A DNA stretch of 64,000 nucleotides from Glacieibacterium frigidum (GTDB lineage Bacteria; Pseudomonadota; Alphaproteobacteria; Sphingomonadales; Sphingomonadaceae): positions 1,335,501 through 1,399,500 of the forward strand of contig NZ_VJWA01000001.1 of the NCBI RefSeq assembly GCF_007097155.1. The letters are read 5' to 3'. Each line of letters begins with the position of its first letter. The first letter of the stretch is position 1. The notes under the pieces are model-generated. The model had not been told where the DNA came from and made no database searches. It saw only the letters and a list, made by a program, of their open reading frames with translations. The translations under genes were made by a program, and so were the position numbers. This document shows positions 8,941 to 17,445 of this stretch, piece by piece.

Positions 8941-9924
8941 GTGACATTTCGTCTTGTCCAGATCGCCAAGGCGAGCGAGCGCATCGTCGCCGCATCGGCG
9001 GACGGTGCCGACTGGCGGCGCGTCGCCGGCGTCGCCTCTATCCGCGAACTGGCGCAGCGGGCGATCGATACCGCGACCGGCCTCGAGGCCTTCGCGCGCG
9101 CGTCGCTCAGCGATGCGGTCGATGTCGCGGCGGCGCTCGACGAGGGGCGCCTGCTGCCGCCGATCGACCATCCCGATCCGGCGCATGTCTATCTGACGGG
9201 CACCGGACTGACCCACCTCGGCTCGGCGCACGGGCGCGACCAGATGCACCGCACTGCCGTTCAGGGCGTCACAGACAGTATGCGGATGTTCCAGTCGGGG
9301 CTGGAGGGCGGCAAGCCTCCGCTTGGCGAGATCGGCAGCCAGCCCGAGTGGTTCTACAAAGGCAACGGCAACTGCCTCGTCGGCACCGGTGCGGACCTTA
9401 GCATGCCAGCCTTTGCCCGCGACGGCGGCGAGGAGCCCGAGATTGCAGGGATCTACCTGATTGACGGCGCAGGGCAGCCTCGGCGGCTCGGCTACGCGCT
9501 CGCGAACGAGTTTTCGGATCACGTCACCGAGCGCGAGAACTATCTTTACCTCGCGCACTCCAAGCTGCGCGCTGCGGCGCTGGGCCCCGAGCTGATCGTC
9601 GGCGACCTGCCTGCCGAGGTGGTGGGTGTGTCACGCATCCGGCGTGGCGGCAGCGTGCTGTGGGAAAAGCCCTTTCTGTCGGGCGAGGCGAACATGTCTC
9701 ACACGCTCGCCAACCTCGAGCATCACCATTTCAAGTACGCGCTGTTCCGCCAGCCGGGCGACGTCCACGTGCACTTCTTCGGTACCGCGACCCTGTCGTT
9801 CGCCGACGGCATCCAGACCGCCGAGGGCGACGTATTCGAGATCGAGGCGGCGCCCTTCACGCTGCCGCTCCGCAACCGCCTCGTGCGCGCCGCCGACACG
9901 CCGGTGCGGGTCGAGCCCCTCTAG
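8941..9924 (+). CDS. AraD1/GguC family protein (fumarylacetoacetase-fold sugar-acid enzyme)
   Basis: A 327-residue protein of the FAH-like superfamily. Family landmarks are VYLTGTGLTHLGSAHGRDQMH, EIGSQPEWFYKGNG, the EIAGIYLID strand with acidic metal ligands, GYALANEFSDHVTERENYLYLAHSK and NLEHHHFKYALFRQPGDVHVHFFGTATLSF. These match, from memory, AraD1/GguC proteins found with arabinose and galactose catabolic genes, proposed to act on 2-keto-3-deoxy sugar acids. GTG start. Divergent from the alpha-galactosidase operon, so it fits a route in which galactose or arabinose is oxidised to a sugar acid. The exact reaction is uncertain. Confidence 0.8.
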   Translation: MTFRLVQIAKASERIVAASADGADWRRVAGVASIRELAQRAIDTATGLEAFARASLSDAVDVAAALDEGRLLPPIDHPDPAHVYLTGTGLTHLGSAHGRDQMHRTAVQGVTDSMRMFQSGLEGGKPPLGEIGSQPEWFYKGNGNCLVGTGADLSMPAFARDGGEEPEIAGIYLIDGAGQPRRLGYALANEFSDHVTERENYLYLAHSKLRAAALGPELIVGDLPAEVVGVSRIRRGGSVLWEKPFLSGEANMSHTLANLEHHHFKYALFRQPGDVHVHFFGTATLSFADGIQTAEGDVFEIEAAPFTLPLRNRLVRAADTPVRVEPL

Positions 9925-9925
9925 G

Positions 9926-10942
9926 TCAGTTCATGACCTGCGCGGCGAAGCGCTCCATCTCCTCGGCCTGCGGGCTCATCTGGAGGAGCAGCAGGTCGAC
10001 GCCCGCATCCTCGAACGCCGCGATGCGCTCGCGCAGCTGCTCGGGCGTGCCGACGAGGTCGGGGCGCAGGCCGCGGTTCGACACTGAATATTCCTGGACC
10101 TTCATCTCGCGCTCGAGCTGAGTCCCCGACAGCCACTGGTCGAAATTGGCATAGCCTGCGGGAGGCGGGCCGTTGAGCGTGGTGATGCGCGCCAGTTCGC
10201 GCCGCGCCTCCGCCTCGCTGTCGCGGACAATGGCATAGGCCGCCATGCCGTGGATCATCGGCGGCTTGCCGAGCGCTTCGCGCCGCGCGCGCATGTCGGC
10301 GATCTTCGGCGCGACCGCCTCGACCGGATCGCCGTGCATGACATAGGCGTCGCAGCGTTCGGCGATCATCGCCTTCGCGGCTTCGCTCTCGCCGCCGGCG
10401 TAGATCGTCGGGCGCGGTTTCGCGAGGGGCTTGGGGGCGCAGATCGCGCCTTGCGTGCGGTAAAAGCGCCCTTCGAAGTCGAAGCGCTCCTCGCGCCACA
10501 TCCCGTCGACGACGCTCAGCCATTCGGCGGTGCGTGCGTAGCGGTCGTCGTGGACATCGAACTGCAGGCCGTACTGCTTCGCCTCGTCGGCCCACCATGA
10601 CGACACGACGTTGAGCGACAGGCGCCCGCCGGCGATATTGTCGATGTTCGCCGCCTGCTTGGCGAACAGCGCCGGGTGGTGGAAGTTGGGGCGCACTGCG
10701 ACCATCAGCTCGAGCTTCGTGGTGATCGCCGCCAGTGCCGCTGCGGTCGACCAGGCGTCGAGCGCGGGCTGCTCGATGCCCTTGATGTCGTTGAGGTTGA
10801 GCTCGGCAATGAGGGTCAGGTCATAGCCCAGTGCCTCGGCACGCAGCGTCAGGTCGCGCGCATAGGCCCAGCTCGCGGCGCGCTCGTCGGGGACGTTGCG
10901 CAGCCAGCCGCCGAACACCGGCATCCAGAAGCCGTACCTCAT
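9926..10942 (-). CDS. LLM-class (luciferase-like) flavin-dependent monooxygenase
   Basis: A 338-residue (beta/alpha)8 FMN-dependent oxidoreductase of the bacterial luciferase superfamily. It opens RYGFWMPVFGGWL, has LMVAVRPNFHHPALFAKQAANID and GGRLSLNVVSSWWADEAKQYG, then DRYARTAEWL and the FMN-phosphate region PTIYAGGESEAAKAM. These are closest to the SsuD/SfnG branch, which cleaves C-S bonds of sulfonates or sulfones, but no sulfur-assimilation genes are nearby. The ATG at 10942 overlaps the ATP-grasp stop as ATGA, so the two form an operon. A much longer open frame runs upstream through the ATP-grasp gene and was discarded as a start. Confidence 0.85.
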   Translation of the reverse strand: MRYGFWMPVFGGWLRNVPDERAASWAYARDLTLRAEALGYDLTLIAELNLNDIKGIEQPALDAWSTAAALAAITTKLELMVAVRPNFHHPALFAKQAANIDNIAGGRLSLNVVSSWWADEAKQYGLQFDVHDDRYARTAEWLSVVDGMWREERFDFEGRFYRTQGAICAPKPLAKPRPTIYAGGESEAAKAMIAERCDAYVMHGDPVEAVAPKIADMRARREALGKPPMIHGMAAYAIVRDSEAEARRELARITTLNGPPPAGYANFDQWLSGTQLEREMKVQEYSVSNRGLRPDLVGTPEQLRERIAAFEDAGVDLLLLQMSPQAEEMERFAAQVMN

Positions 10943-11859
10943 GACGCTTTCGTCTCCGCGATGACCGACTGGAGGTAGGCGACGAGATCGTCGTGCGGGT
11001 CCCAGCCCAGCACATTGACCGGGTCGGCGACGAAGTTCGACAGCGCGTTGATGTCGAAAAAGCGGGCGGTGCCGTCGCGGTCGTCGATCAGATACTCCAT
11101 GCCCCCGACGTCGAGGTGTGCCGCCTGCGCGATGCGTTCGGCGGCGGCGATCATCTCGGGCGGCGGCTCGACGCGCGTCATGCTGATCGCCGGGCGGCCG
11201 ACCGCGCAGGCATCGGCGGGGCATAGATCGAAAGTGTCGCCGCTGCTCTCGATGTCGATCGCGTAGAGGAATTTGCCGGCCAGCGTCTCGACGCGGGTGA
11301 TCTTGCCGCCGCGCCGGGGCGAGTATTCCTGGACCAGGGTCACGCCGTTGATGCCCGCCGGCGTGCTGCGATCTGCGACGGCGGCGGCCAATTCGGCCGG
11401 TGCATCGTACTTCACGATGCCCGCACCGGCCCCGCCGATGTCGGCCTTGACGACGACCGGGAAGCGCAGGTCCGCGGCGGCACCTACAAGGTCGGCCGCC
11501 CGGTGCACGACGCGCGTCGCGGGCGCCTGCAGGCCAAGCGCGGCGATCAGCGACAGCTGCCGCGCCTTCGACGCGTCGATCGCCAGCGCGCGTGTGCCGT
11601 TGACGACCCGCGCGCCAAGACCCTCGAACTGCCCGAACAGCGCCTGCGCGTAGAAGATCGGATGCTCGGTCTCGCGCAGGAAGCTCGACATCGCGACGCG
11701 ATTGAACACCACGTGAGCCGGCACGCCGGTCGCGGCGGGATCGAAGACATGATCGCCGATCGGCGTGGCGCTGTACGCGACGCCGGCGCGGTCGAGCGCG
11801 GCGAACAGCGGCACGAACCACGACGGGTGTTCGTAGAAGATTGCGAGGTCGGTCATCAC
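10939..11859 (-). CDS. RimK-like ATP-grasp ligase, paired with LLM monooxygenase
   Basis: A 306-residue ATP-grasp enzyme, which would form an amide or related bond from a carboxylate with ATP. The fold order is as in RimK: an N-terminal Rossmann-like part (LAIFYEHP), VVNGTRALAIDASKARQL near 86-101, the ATP lysine in FPVVVKADIGGAGAGIVK (K138), and the metal-binding end GGMEYLIDDRDGTARFFDINALSNF with the expected Asp and Asn. The substrate is unknown. It is first in a coupled operon with the flavin monooxygenase. No precursor peptide gene was recognised beside it. Confidence 0.82.
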   Translation of the reverse strand: MMTDLAIFYEHPSWFVPLFAALDRAGVAYSATPIGDHVFDPAATGVPAHVVFNRVAMSSFLRETEHPIFYAQALFGQFEGLGARVVNGTRALAIDASKARQLSLIAALGLQAPATRVVHRAADLVGAAADLRFPVVVKADIGGAGAGIVKYDAPAELAAAVADRSTPAGINGVTLVQEYSPRRGGKITRVETLAGKFLYAIDIESSGDTFDLCPADACAVGRPAISMTRVEPPPEMIAAAERIAQAAHLDVGGMEYLIDDRDGTARFFDINALSNFVADPVNVLGWDPHDDLVAYLQSVIAETKAS

Positions 11860-12028
11860 CGCGCTTGTGGCTCAGCCCGGGCCGCCAGCCAACCGCCTGC
11901 ACGACAAGAATTTCTTGGTCGCACCACAATGGCCCTCGTTACGGCAACCGTCGCCAATCTTTACACATTGCTGACAAACATTTCGGTGGCGTAACTCCAT
12001 CTCGTTGTTTTTGCGCGTTCGGGTCCGT

Positions 12029-12044
12029 TGGCACGACGTTTGCT
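12029..12044 (+). promoter_or_regulatory. Sigma-54 (-24/-12) promoter of PEPxxWA-CTERM gene 1
   Basis: TGGCACGACGTTTGCT matches the RpoN consensus TGGCAC-N5-TTGCW exactly, with the obligatory ten bases between GG and GC. The -12 GC lies about 35 bases before the GTG start at 12079, leaving room for a leader of roughly 24 bases with the AGGAG ribosome site. Confidence 0.85.
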
Positions 12045-12078
12045 AGGAGACTGTAAACCTTTCTCCAGGAGCGTATCC

Positions 12079-12753
12079 GTGAAGACCTTGATCGCTATCG
12101 CCGCAGCCGCTTCTGCCCTCGTCGCCATTCCTGCCGCGGCAGTGACCTACGACGCCGCTGCGTCGTTCTCGCCGGCCGCCAACCCGTCGGGCCAGTTCAC
12201 CTTCGGCAGCTATACCGGCGGTGTGTTCACCCCGTTCCCGGTCGGCGGCACATGCGACTTCGGCGGCACGATCTGCCTGACCGCCGGCAACTACCTCGGC
12301 GTGTTTGCGTCGCCGAACGGCCAGTTCTTCGAGAGCGGCACCGGCAACTTCCCGGCGTCGACCCTGGTCCTTCACCCGGGGCAGAACGGCGAGCTGTCCG
12401 TGATCCTGTTCACCGCACCGCGGGCGGGCAGCTACAGCATCAGCTTCAGCGCCCAGCAGTCCGATGACAACGCCGCGACACAGACGGTCGGCTACCTGCT
12501 CGGCGGCACGCCGACGCCGCTCGCCGACCTGACGACCTCCGCGCCGGGCTATACGAACGGCGGCAACCTGTTCCTTGCACAGGGCCAGCAGGTCGGCGTG
12601 TTCGTCGGCAACAACGGCGTTTACTTCAACGACGCCACAGCCGTCACTTTCTCGGCGTCGCTGGTCCCCGAGCCCGCGACCTGGGGCCTGCTGATCGCCG
12701 GCTTCGCGATGACCGGTGTTGCGATGCGCCGTCGCAAGGCCGTCGCCGCGTAA
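12079..12753 (+). CDS. PEPxxWA-CTERM sorting domain protein 1
   Basis: A 224-residue secreted protein. The signal peptide spans about residues 1-22 (VKTLIAIAAAASALVAIPAAA), followed by a beta-rich, Gly/Thr/Asn-rich body lacking recognised catalytic motifs. The tail is VPEPATWGLLIAGFAMTGVAMRRRK: the PEPxxWG/A motif, a hydrophobic helix and an Arg/Lys cluster that exosortase-type systems use for sorting to the envelope or outside. The GTG start at 12079 is preferred because AGGAG lies at 12067-12071 and the signal peptide begins there; an upstream in-frame ATG at 12028 would overlap the promoter. Preceded by a sigma-54 promoter and followed by a hairpin terminator. Confidence 0.88.
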   Translation: MKTLIAIAAAASALVAIPAAAVTYDAAASFSPAANPSGQFTFGSYTGGVFTPFPVGGTCDFGGTICLTAGNYLGVFASPNGQFFESGTGNFPASTLVLHPGQNGELSVILFTAPRAGSYSISFSAQQSDDNAATQTVGYLLGGTPTPLADLTTSAPGYTNGGNLFLAQGQQVGVFVGNNGVYFNDATAVTFSASLVPEPATWGLLIAGFAMTGVAMRRRKAVAA

Positions 12754-12776
12754 GGCTTTCGGCAGACCGATAACAG

Positions 12777-12806
12777 GGCGGGCCGCCGATGGGTGGCCCG
12801 CCTTTG
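12777..12806 (+). terminator. Intrinsic terminator after PEPxxWA-CTERM gene 1
   Basis: GGCGGGCC (12777-12784) pairs perfectly with GGCCCGCC (12795-12802) and is followed by TTTGTT. It lies between the convergent CTERM gene and the oxidoreductase gene, so it may serve both strands. The T-run is short. Confidence 0.7.
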
Positions 12807-12815
12807 TTCGTGGGC

Positions 12816-14465
12816 TCAGATCGGCGGGTGCAGGTAGGCGTGCACCGCCGCGATCACCACCGACCCCTCGCCGACGCCCGACGCGACGCGCTTGACCGAC
12901 CCCGACCGCACATCTCCGATCGCGTAGATGCCCGGCCGCGCGGTGGCATAGGGCGAGGGCAGGGGGGTGCCGGCGTCGTCGGTCCCGGTGCGCACGAAGC
13001 CCTTGTCGTCGAGCGCCAGGCAGCCGCCCAGCCAGTCGGTGTTCGGCTCGGCGCCGAGCATCAGGAAGACGTTGCCGATGTCGTGCGTTTCGGTCGCGCC
13101 GTCGGTCGACCAGGTAACGCGCCGCAACCGGTCGTCGCCGTCGAGCGCGACGATCTCGGTGTGGGTGTGCAGCGTGATCTTCGGCGACTGCTCGATGCGC
13201 CGCACCAAATAATCGGACATCGTCGCCGCCAGCCCGCCGCTGCGCACCAGGATGTGGACATGGGCGCAGGTGCGCGACAGGAAGACCGCCGCCTGGCCCG
13301 CCGAATTGCCCCCGCCGACGACGATGACGACCTCGCCGCCGCACAGGCTCTGCTCCATCGCGGTCGCGGCATAGTGGATGCCGGCACCTTCGTACTTGTC
13401 GAAATTGGCGAGCGCGAGCTTGCGGTAGCGCGCTCCGGCGGCAACGATCACGGCATTCGCCAGCACCGCTGCGCCGTCGTCGAGGGTCAGGCGATACGGC
13501 CGCGTCTCGCAATCGAGCCCGGTGACATGGCGTGAGATCGCCAGCCGCGCGCCGAACTTCTGCGCCTGCACCTGTGCGCGGCCGGCGAGTGCCTGGCCCG
13601 AGATGCCGGTCGGAAAGCCGAGGTAGTTCTCGATCTTCGAACTCGTCCCCGCCTGGCCGCCGGGGGCGGTGCCTTCCAGCACGATCGTCTCCAGCCCCTC
13701 CGACGCCGCATAGACCGCCGCCGCCAAGCCTGCCGGCCCTGCGCCGACGATCGCGACCTCGTAGACATGGCTCGCGTCGCGCTCCTCGGTCATGCCGAGC
13801 GCGTCGGCGAGCGCGGGGGTGGAAGGATTGCGCAGCACGTCCGCCCCGCCCAGGATCACGACGGGCAGCTGGTCCGAAGTCACGTCGAAACAGTCGAGGA
13901 AGCCCGCCGCGTCCGGGTCGCTCGCGGTGTCGAGCAGCCGATGCGGGTAGCCATTGCGCGTCAGGAAGCGTTGCAGGCGCAATGTGTCGGCGGTGTGGGC
14001 GTCGCCGATCAGCACGACGCCGCCTTGCGCATGCTGGATCAGCCCGACGCGGCGCAGGATGAAGGCGCGCATCATGATCTCGGCGATGTCGGGCTCGCCG
14101 GTGACGAGGCGGCGGAAGTCGGTACGGGGCACGCGCACCACCTGCGTCGCGCCGCGCGTCCGGCCGGAGACGAGCACCATGCGGTCGTTGAACAGGTCGA
14201 GCTCGCCGGTGAACTGGCGCTCGCCGTGGGTGTGGAAGACGTGCGCGCCGCCGTGCTCGTCGGTGTCGAACACCTCGATCGCGCCGCTCAGCACGAAGAA
14301 AAAATCGACCGAGCGGTCGCCGCGGGCGAAGACTTCGGTGCCGTCGGGGAGGGTTTCGGTGCGGCCGTAGGCGGTGATGCGGGCCGCCATTTCGGGCGTG
14401 AGCTGCGGGAAGGTCTGCGGCTCGCGCTCGTAGGAGTCGGACTGCAGGTGTTCGGGCGTGGTCAT
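12816..14465 (-). CDS. Cyclic-nucleotide-binding-domain thioredoxin-reductase-like flavoprotein without CxxC
   Basis: A 549-residue, three-part protein. An N-terminal cNMP-binding/Crp-like sensor domain covers about 20-135 (GDRSVDFFFVLSGAIEVFD, GERQFTGELDLFNDR). A small thioredoxin/glutaredoxin-like segment covers about 148-215. A C-terminal thioredoxin-reductase-type module has the FAD motif VAIVGAGPAGLAAAVYAASEG (241-246 glycines), NYLGFPTGISG, and the NADPH motif VVGGGNSAGQAA (384-390). Where thioredoxin reductase has its redox CxxC, this protein reads YAATAMEQ (366-369), so it cannot be a classical disulfide reductase. A palindromic site sits just before its start. Probably a cytosolic sensor/oxidoreductase; partner unknown. 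Confidence 0.82.
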   Translation of the reverse strand: MTTPEHLQSDSYEREPQTFPQLTPEMAARITAYGRTETLPDGTEVFARGDRSVDFFFVLSGAIEVFDTDEHGGAHVFHTHGERQFTGELDLFNDRMVLVSGRTRGATQVVRVPRTDFRRLVTGEPDIAEIMMRAFILRRVGLIQHAQGGVVLIGDAHTADTLRLQRFLTRNGYPHRLLDTASDPDAAGFLDCFDVTSDQLPVVILGGADVLRNPSTPALADALGMTEERDASHVYEVAIVGAGPAGLAAAVYAASEGLETIVLEGTAPGGQAGTSSKIENYLGFPTGISGQALAGRAQVQAQKFGARLAISRHVTGLDCETRPYRLTLDDGAAVLANAVIVAAGARYRKLALANFDKYEGAGIHYAATAMEQSLCGGEVVIVVGGGNSAGQAAVFLSRTCAHVHILVRSGGLAATMSDYLVRRIEQSPKITLHTHTEIVALDGDDRLRRVTWSTDGATETHDIGNVFLMLGAEPNTDWLGGCLALDDKGFVRTGTDDAGTPLPSPYATARPGIYAIGDVRSGSVKRVASGVGEGSVVIAAVHAYLHPPI

Positions 14466-14479
14466 GGCCGCGAAGTTAG

Positions 14480-14497
14480 GGTGACGCTAGCGTGACC
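14480..14497. promoter_or_regulatory. Palindromic site GGTGACGCTAGCGTGACC before the flavoprotein gene
   Basis: An 18-base near-perfect inverted repeat with a perfect ACGCTAGCGT core, centred about 24 bases upstream of the flavoprotein start at 14465. It shares the TGACG-N4-CGT plan with sites at 24138 and 34429. Likely an operator; the cognate regulator is not identified. Confidence 0.4.
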
Positions 14498-14508
14498 GCA
14501 ACGATTCG

Positions 14509-14636
14509 AAAGGCGAGGAAGAGCGTCGCGGCAAAGCCGCGCCGTCGGACGGGCGGCGGCTTATCCGCCGCTCCGCCGGCCGGTCTCGCGCGAGTCCGAG
14601 CCCAAGTCGACGAACGCGAAGGGCGTTCCTCGCTTT
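14509..14636. repeat. Structured intergenic element with inverted ends
   Basis: A 128-base spacer bounded by AAAGGCGAGGAA (14509) and TTCCTCGCTTT (14626), which are inverted copies with one bulge. Inside are strong hairpins, including GCGGC-AAA-GCCGC and GCGGCGG-CTTAT-CCGCCGC. It resembles a folded-back repeat unit or a bidirectional terminator between two genes on the same strand. No second copy was found in the window. Confidence 0.45.
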
Positions 14637-14648
14637 AATCTCGGCCGC

Positions 14649-15329
14649 TCATCGACGGAAAAGCGCATCCCCCTGCTGCTGCGCCGTCCCGACCTCGGTC
14701 GGTGCCGGGCCGTGCTCGGCGATGTAGGCGGCCTGAACGCGCTCGGCGTTAAGCTGCTCGATCATCGCGGCGCGGTCGTCGTTGAACTTGCCCATGTCGA
14801 CGGTGATCTCGATGCCCGCCTTCTTGGCGGCGGCGGTGACCAGCGCGTCCATCTCGCGCTGCGTCGTCAGGCCCAGCGTGACCGGGTCCTTGGCGGTGAT
14901 GTTCGCCATGTTCCAGTGCGACTTGTCGCGGATCTTGGCGATCGTATCCTTGGTCGTGCCGATCAGCTTCGAAATCTGGTTGTCGGTGATCTCGGGGTGG
15001 TTGCGGACGATCCAGTAGATGCCATCGGGCTTGTCCTGGCGCTTGCTGACCGGCGTGTAGCGCGGGCCCTTGGTGCGGCGCAGCTGCTCGGGCTGCTTCT
15101 CGAGCACGAGGCGCGCGTTCGGGTCCTGCGAGACGCGGTCGATTTCGGCCTGCGTCAGCTCGCCCGAACGGATCGGGTCGCGACCGGTCATCTTGGTCGC
15201 GGCGGTGTCGTCGGCGATCGCTTGGATCTCCAGGATATGCAGCCCGCAGAACTCGGCGATCTGCTGGAAAGTCAGCGCGGTGTTGTCGACGAGCCAGGCG
15301 GCGGTCGCGTGCGGCATCAAGGGAGTCAT
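14649..15329 (-). CDS. trcR: DUF1013 protein, TrcR-type RNA polymerase-associated cell-cycle regulator
   Basis: A 226-residue protein. Its sequence follows the alphaproteobacterial DUF1013 family: PHATAAWLVDNTALTFQQIAEFCGLH, then KGPRYTPVSKRQDKPDGIYWIVRNHPEITDNQISKLIGTT with a helix-turn-helix-like segment, and KDPVTLGLTTQREMD. DUF1013/TrcR in Caulobacter has been reported to associate with RNA polymerase at housekeeping promoters and affect cell cycle. ATG at 15329 is chosen over an upstream in-frame codon (15401) because MTPLMPHATAAWLVDN is the family N-terminus and a purine-rich AAAGAG precedes it. Confidence 0.85.
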   Translation of the reverse strand: MTPLMPHATAAWLVDNTALTFQQIAEFCGLHILEIQAIADDTAATKMTGRDPIRSGELTQAEIDRVSQDPNARLVLEKQPEQLRRTKGPRYTPVSKRQDKPDGIYWIVRNHPEITDNQISKLIGTTKDTIAKIRDKSHWNMANITAKDPVTLGLTTQREMDALVTAAAKKAGIEITVDMGKFNDDRAAMIEQLNAERVQAAYIAEHGPAPTEVGTAQQQGDALFRR

Positions 15330-15443
15330 GGTCGGCTCTTTCGCGAATACAGGAACAGCCGCCCCTCGCGGGACGGCTGTGACAGTTCGATGTAATGCCA
15401 AGCGGGGTGATGTTTCAAGCGGAATGCAGCTATTGGTCCGCGA

Positions 15444-16655
15444 ATGTTCACTCGCGCCGACGCCCTCGCCCTCGATGCCGACGACCCGCTCGCCTTCGCC
15501 CGCGCGCGCTTCAGCCTGCCGGTCGGCCTGACCTATCTCGACGGTAACTCACTGGGCGCATTGCCCAGGCGGACCGCGACGCGGGTGGGCGACACGATCG
15601 CGCGCGAGTGGGGGCAGGGCCTCGTCGGCAGTTGGAGCGAGTGGTTCGGCTGGCCGGCGAAGCTGGGTGCGAAGATCGCGCGGCTGATCGGCGCGGGTCC
15701 GGACGAGGTCATCGTCACCGACAATACCTCGGTCAACGTCTTCAAGCTCGCCGCCGCCGCGCTGTCGCTGCGCCCCGAACGACGCGTCATCGTCACCGAG
15801 GCAGGCAACTTCCCGACAGACCTGTACATGTTGCGCGGCCTGGGTAGCCTGACGGACATCGAGGTCCGCGCCGTCGCGCCGGCCGAGATCGCAGGCGCGC
15901 TCGACGAGCATGTCGCCCTGCTGTGGCTGACCCACACCCATTACCGCACCGGCGCGGTCCACGACATGGCAGCGCTGACCGCCGCCGCTCACGCCAAGGG
16001 CGCGCTGGCGGGGTGGGACCTCAGCCACTCCGCGGGCGCAGTCGCGGTCGACCTCAAGGCGGCGCAGGCCGACCTCGCGACGGGTTGCGGCTACAAATAC
16101 CTGAACGGCGGCCCCGGAGCGCCCGCGTACGCCTATGTCGCGGGCCGCCACCACGAGGCACTGACGCAGCCGCTGACCGGCTGGATCGGTCACGCCGCAC
16201 CCTTCGACTTCGGCGACGACTATGCCCCCGCGCGCGGCGTCGCGCGGCTGCTGACCGGCACTCCCGGCGTCCTCGGCCTAGCAGCGCTGGCGAGCGGGTT
16301 GGCGACCTTCGACGGCATCGACATGCCCGCCGCCGCCGCCAAGAGCCGCGCGCTCGGCGACCTGTTCCTCGACCTCGCCGCCGAGCACTGCCCGGCCCTC
16401 GAACCCGCCTGCCCGCGCGAGGGGCGCGGCGCGCAGGTCAGCCTCCGCCACCCCCACGCCGAGCCAATCATGCAGGCGCTGATCGCCCGCGGCGTTGTCG
16501 GCGACGTGCGCCCGCCCGACGTGCTGCGCTTCGGGTTCCCGGCGCTTTACACGCGCTACGTCGACGTCTGGGACGGCGTCGAAGCCCTCGCGCAGGTGCT
16601 GGAGAGTGGCGAGTGGCAGGACTCCCGCTTCGCCCAGCGGCGGGCCGTCACATGA
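15444..16655 (+). CDS. kynU: Kynureninase
   Basis: A 403-residue PLP enzyme cleaving kynurenine to anthranilate and alanine. It has [14 protein letters not shown] near the N-terminus, the PLP-binding [29 protein letters not shown], and [14 protein letters not shown] followed by the PLP lysine in [15 protein letters not shown]. The C-terminus has [19 protein letters not shown]. The ATG at 15444 gives the normal family length. The stop overlaps the kynA start as ATGA, so the pair forms a tryptophan-to-anthranilate operon. Kynurenine formamidase (kynB) is not in this window. Confidence 0.95.
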   Translation: MFTRADALALDADDPLAFARARFSLPVGLTYLDGNSLGALPRRTATRVGDTIAREWGQGLVGSWSEWFGWPAKLGAKIARLIGAGPDEVIVTDNTSVNVFKLAAAALSLRPERRVIVTEAGNFPTDLYMLRGLGSLTDIEVRAVAPAEIAGALDEHVALLWLTHTHYRTGAVHDMAALTAAAHAKGALAGWDLSHSAGAVAVDLKAAQADLATGCGYKYLNGGPGAPAYAYVAGRHHEALTQPLTGWIGHAAPFDFGDDYAPARGVARLLTGTPGVLGLAALASGLATFDGIDMPAAAAKSRALGDLFLDLAAEHCPALEPACPREGRGAQVSLRHPHAEPIMQALIARGVVGDVRPPDVLRFGFPALYTRYVDVWDGVEALAQVLESGEWQDSRFAQRRAVT

Positions 16656-17404
16656 GCGGCGCGTTCGAGAACCCCGATCTCAGCTACGGCGATTACCTCG
16701 GCCTCGACCGACTGCTCGCCGCGCAGGCGCCGCTGTCGGACAGCCACGATGAGTTGCTGTTCATCATCATCCACCAGGCGTCGGAGCTGTGGATCAAGCT
16801 GTCGATCCACGAACTGACCGGCGCGCGCGACCGCATCGCCGCCGACGACCTGGGCGCCGCGTTCAAGATGATCGCGCGCGTCAGCCGCATCCAGACGCAG
16901 CTGATCCAGTCGTGGGACGTGCTCGCGACGATGACGCCGAGCGACTACCACGCCTTTCGCCCCAGCCTCGGCCAGTCGAGCGGCTTCCAGTCCTTCCAAT
17001 ACCGCGAGCTCGAATTCCTGCTCGGCAACAAGACCGCCGGCATCGGCGTTCACGCGAGCGACCCCGAGATCCACACCCACCTGCAGGCCGTCCTCGCCGC
17101 CCCCAGCCTGTACGACGAGTGCATCGCACTCCTTCGCCGCCGCGGTTTCGCCGACAGCGTCGATGCGGCATGGCTGACAGTGTACCGCGAGCCCGAACGC
17201 CACTGGGACCTTTACGAACTCGCGGAGAAACTCGTCGACCTCGAATTCCGCTTCCAGCAATGGCGCTTCGCCCACCTCAAGACCGTCGAACGCATCATCG
17301 GCCACAAGATGGGGACTGGGGGCACGGGCGGCGTGTCGTACCTCGCAAAGGCGTTGGAACAGTCGTTCTTTCCGGAATTGTTGAAGGTGCGAACGTCTAT
17401 TTAG
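16652..17404 (+). CDS. kynA: Tryptophan 2,3-dioxygenase
   Basis: A 250-residue haem dioxygenase oxidising L-tryptophan to N-formylkynurenine. It has the N-terminal [15 protein letters not shown], the substrate-site [37 protein letters not shown], and the haem axial His in [19 protein letters not shown]. The C-terminus [12 protein letters not shown] is as expected for the family, so the protein appears complete even though low-GC DNA begins immediately after. Start at 16652 overlaps kynU (ATGA). A longer upstream frame inside kynU was discarded. Confidence 0.95.
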   Translation: MSGAFENPDLSYGDYLGLDRLLAAQAPLSDSHDELLFIIIHQASELWIKLSIHELTGARDRIAADDLGAAFKMIARVSRIQTQLIQSWDVLATMTPSDYHAFRPSLGQSSGFQSFQYRELEFLLGNKTAGIGVHASDPEIHTHLQAVLAAPSLYDECIALLRRRGFADSVDAAWLTVYREPERHWDLYELAEKLVDLEFRFQQWRFAHLKTVERIIGHKMGTGGTGGVSYLAKALEQSFFPELLKVRTSI

Positions 17405-17445
17405 CGACCGTGAAAACTGAATGTAAAAAACAGCTGACCGACGAA

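Noticed and set aside
12043-13512. A 489-codon minus-strand frame opposite the first CTERM gene and across the flavoprotein
   Set aside because: Would need to read through a terminator and shift frame relative to the flavoprotein.
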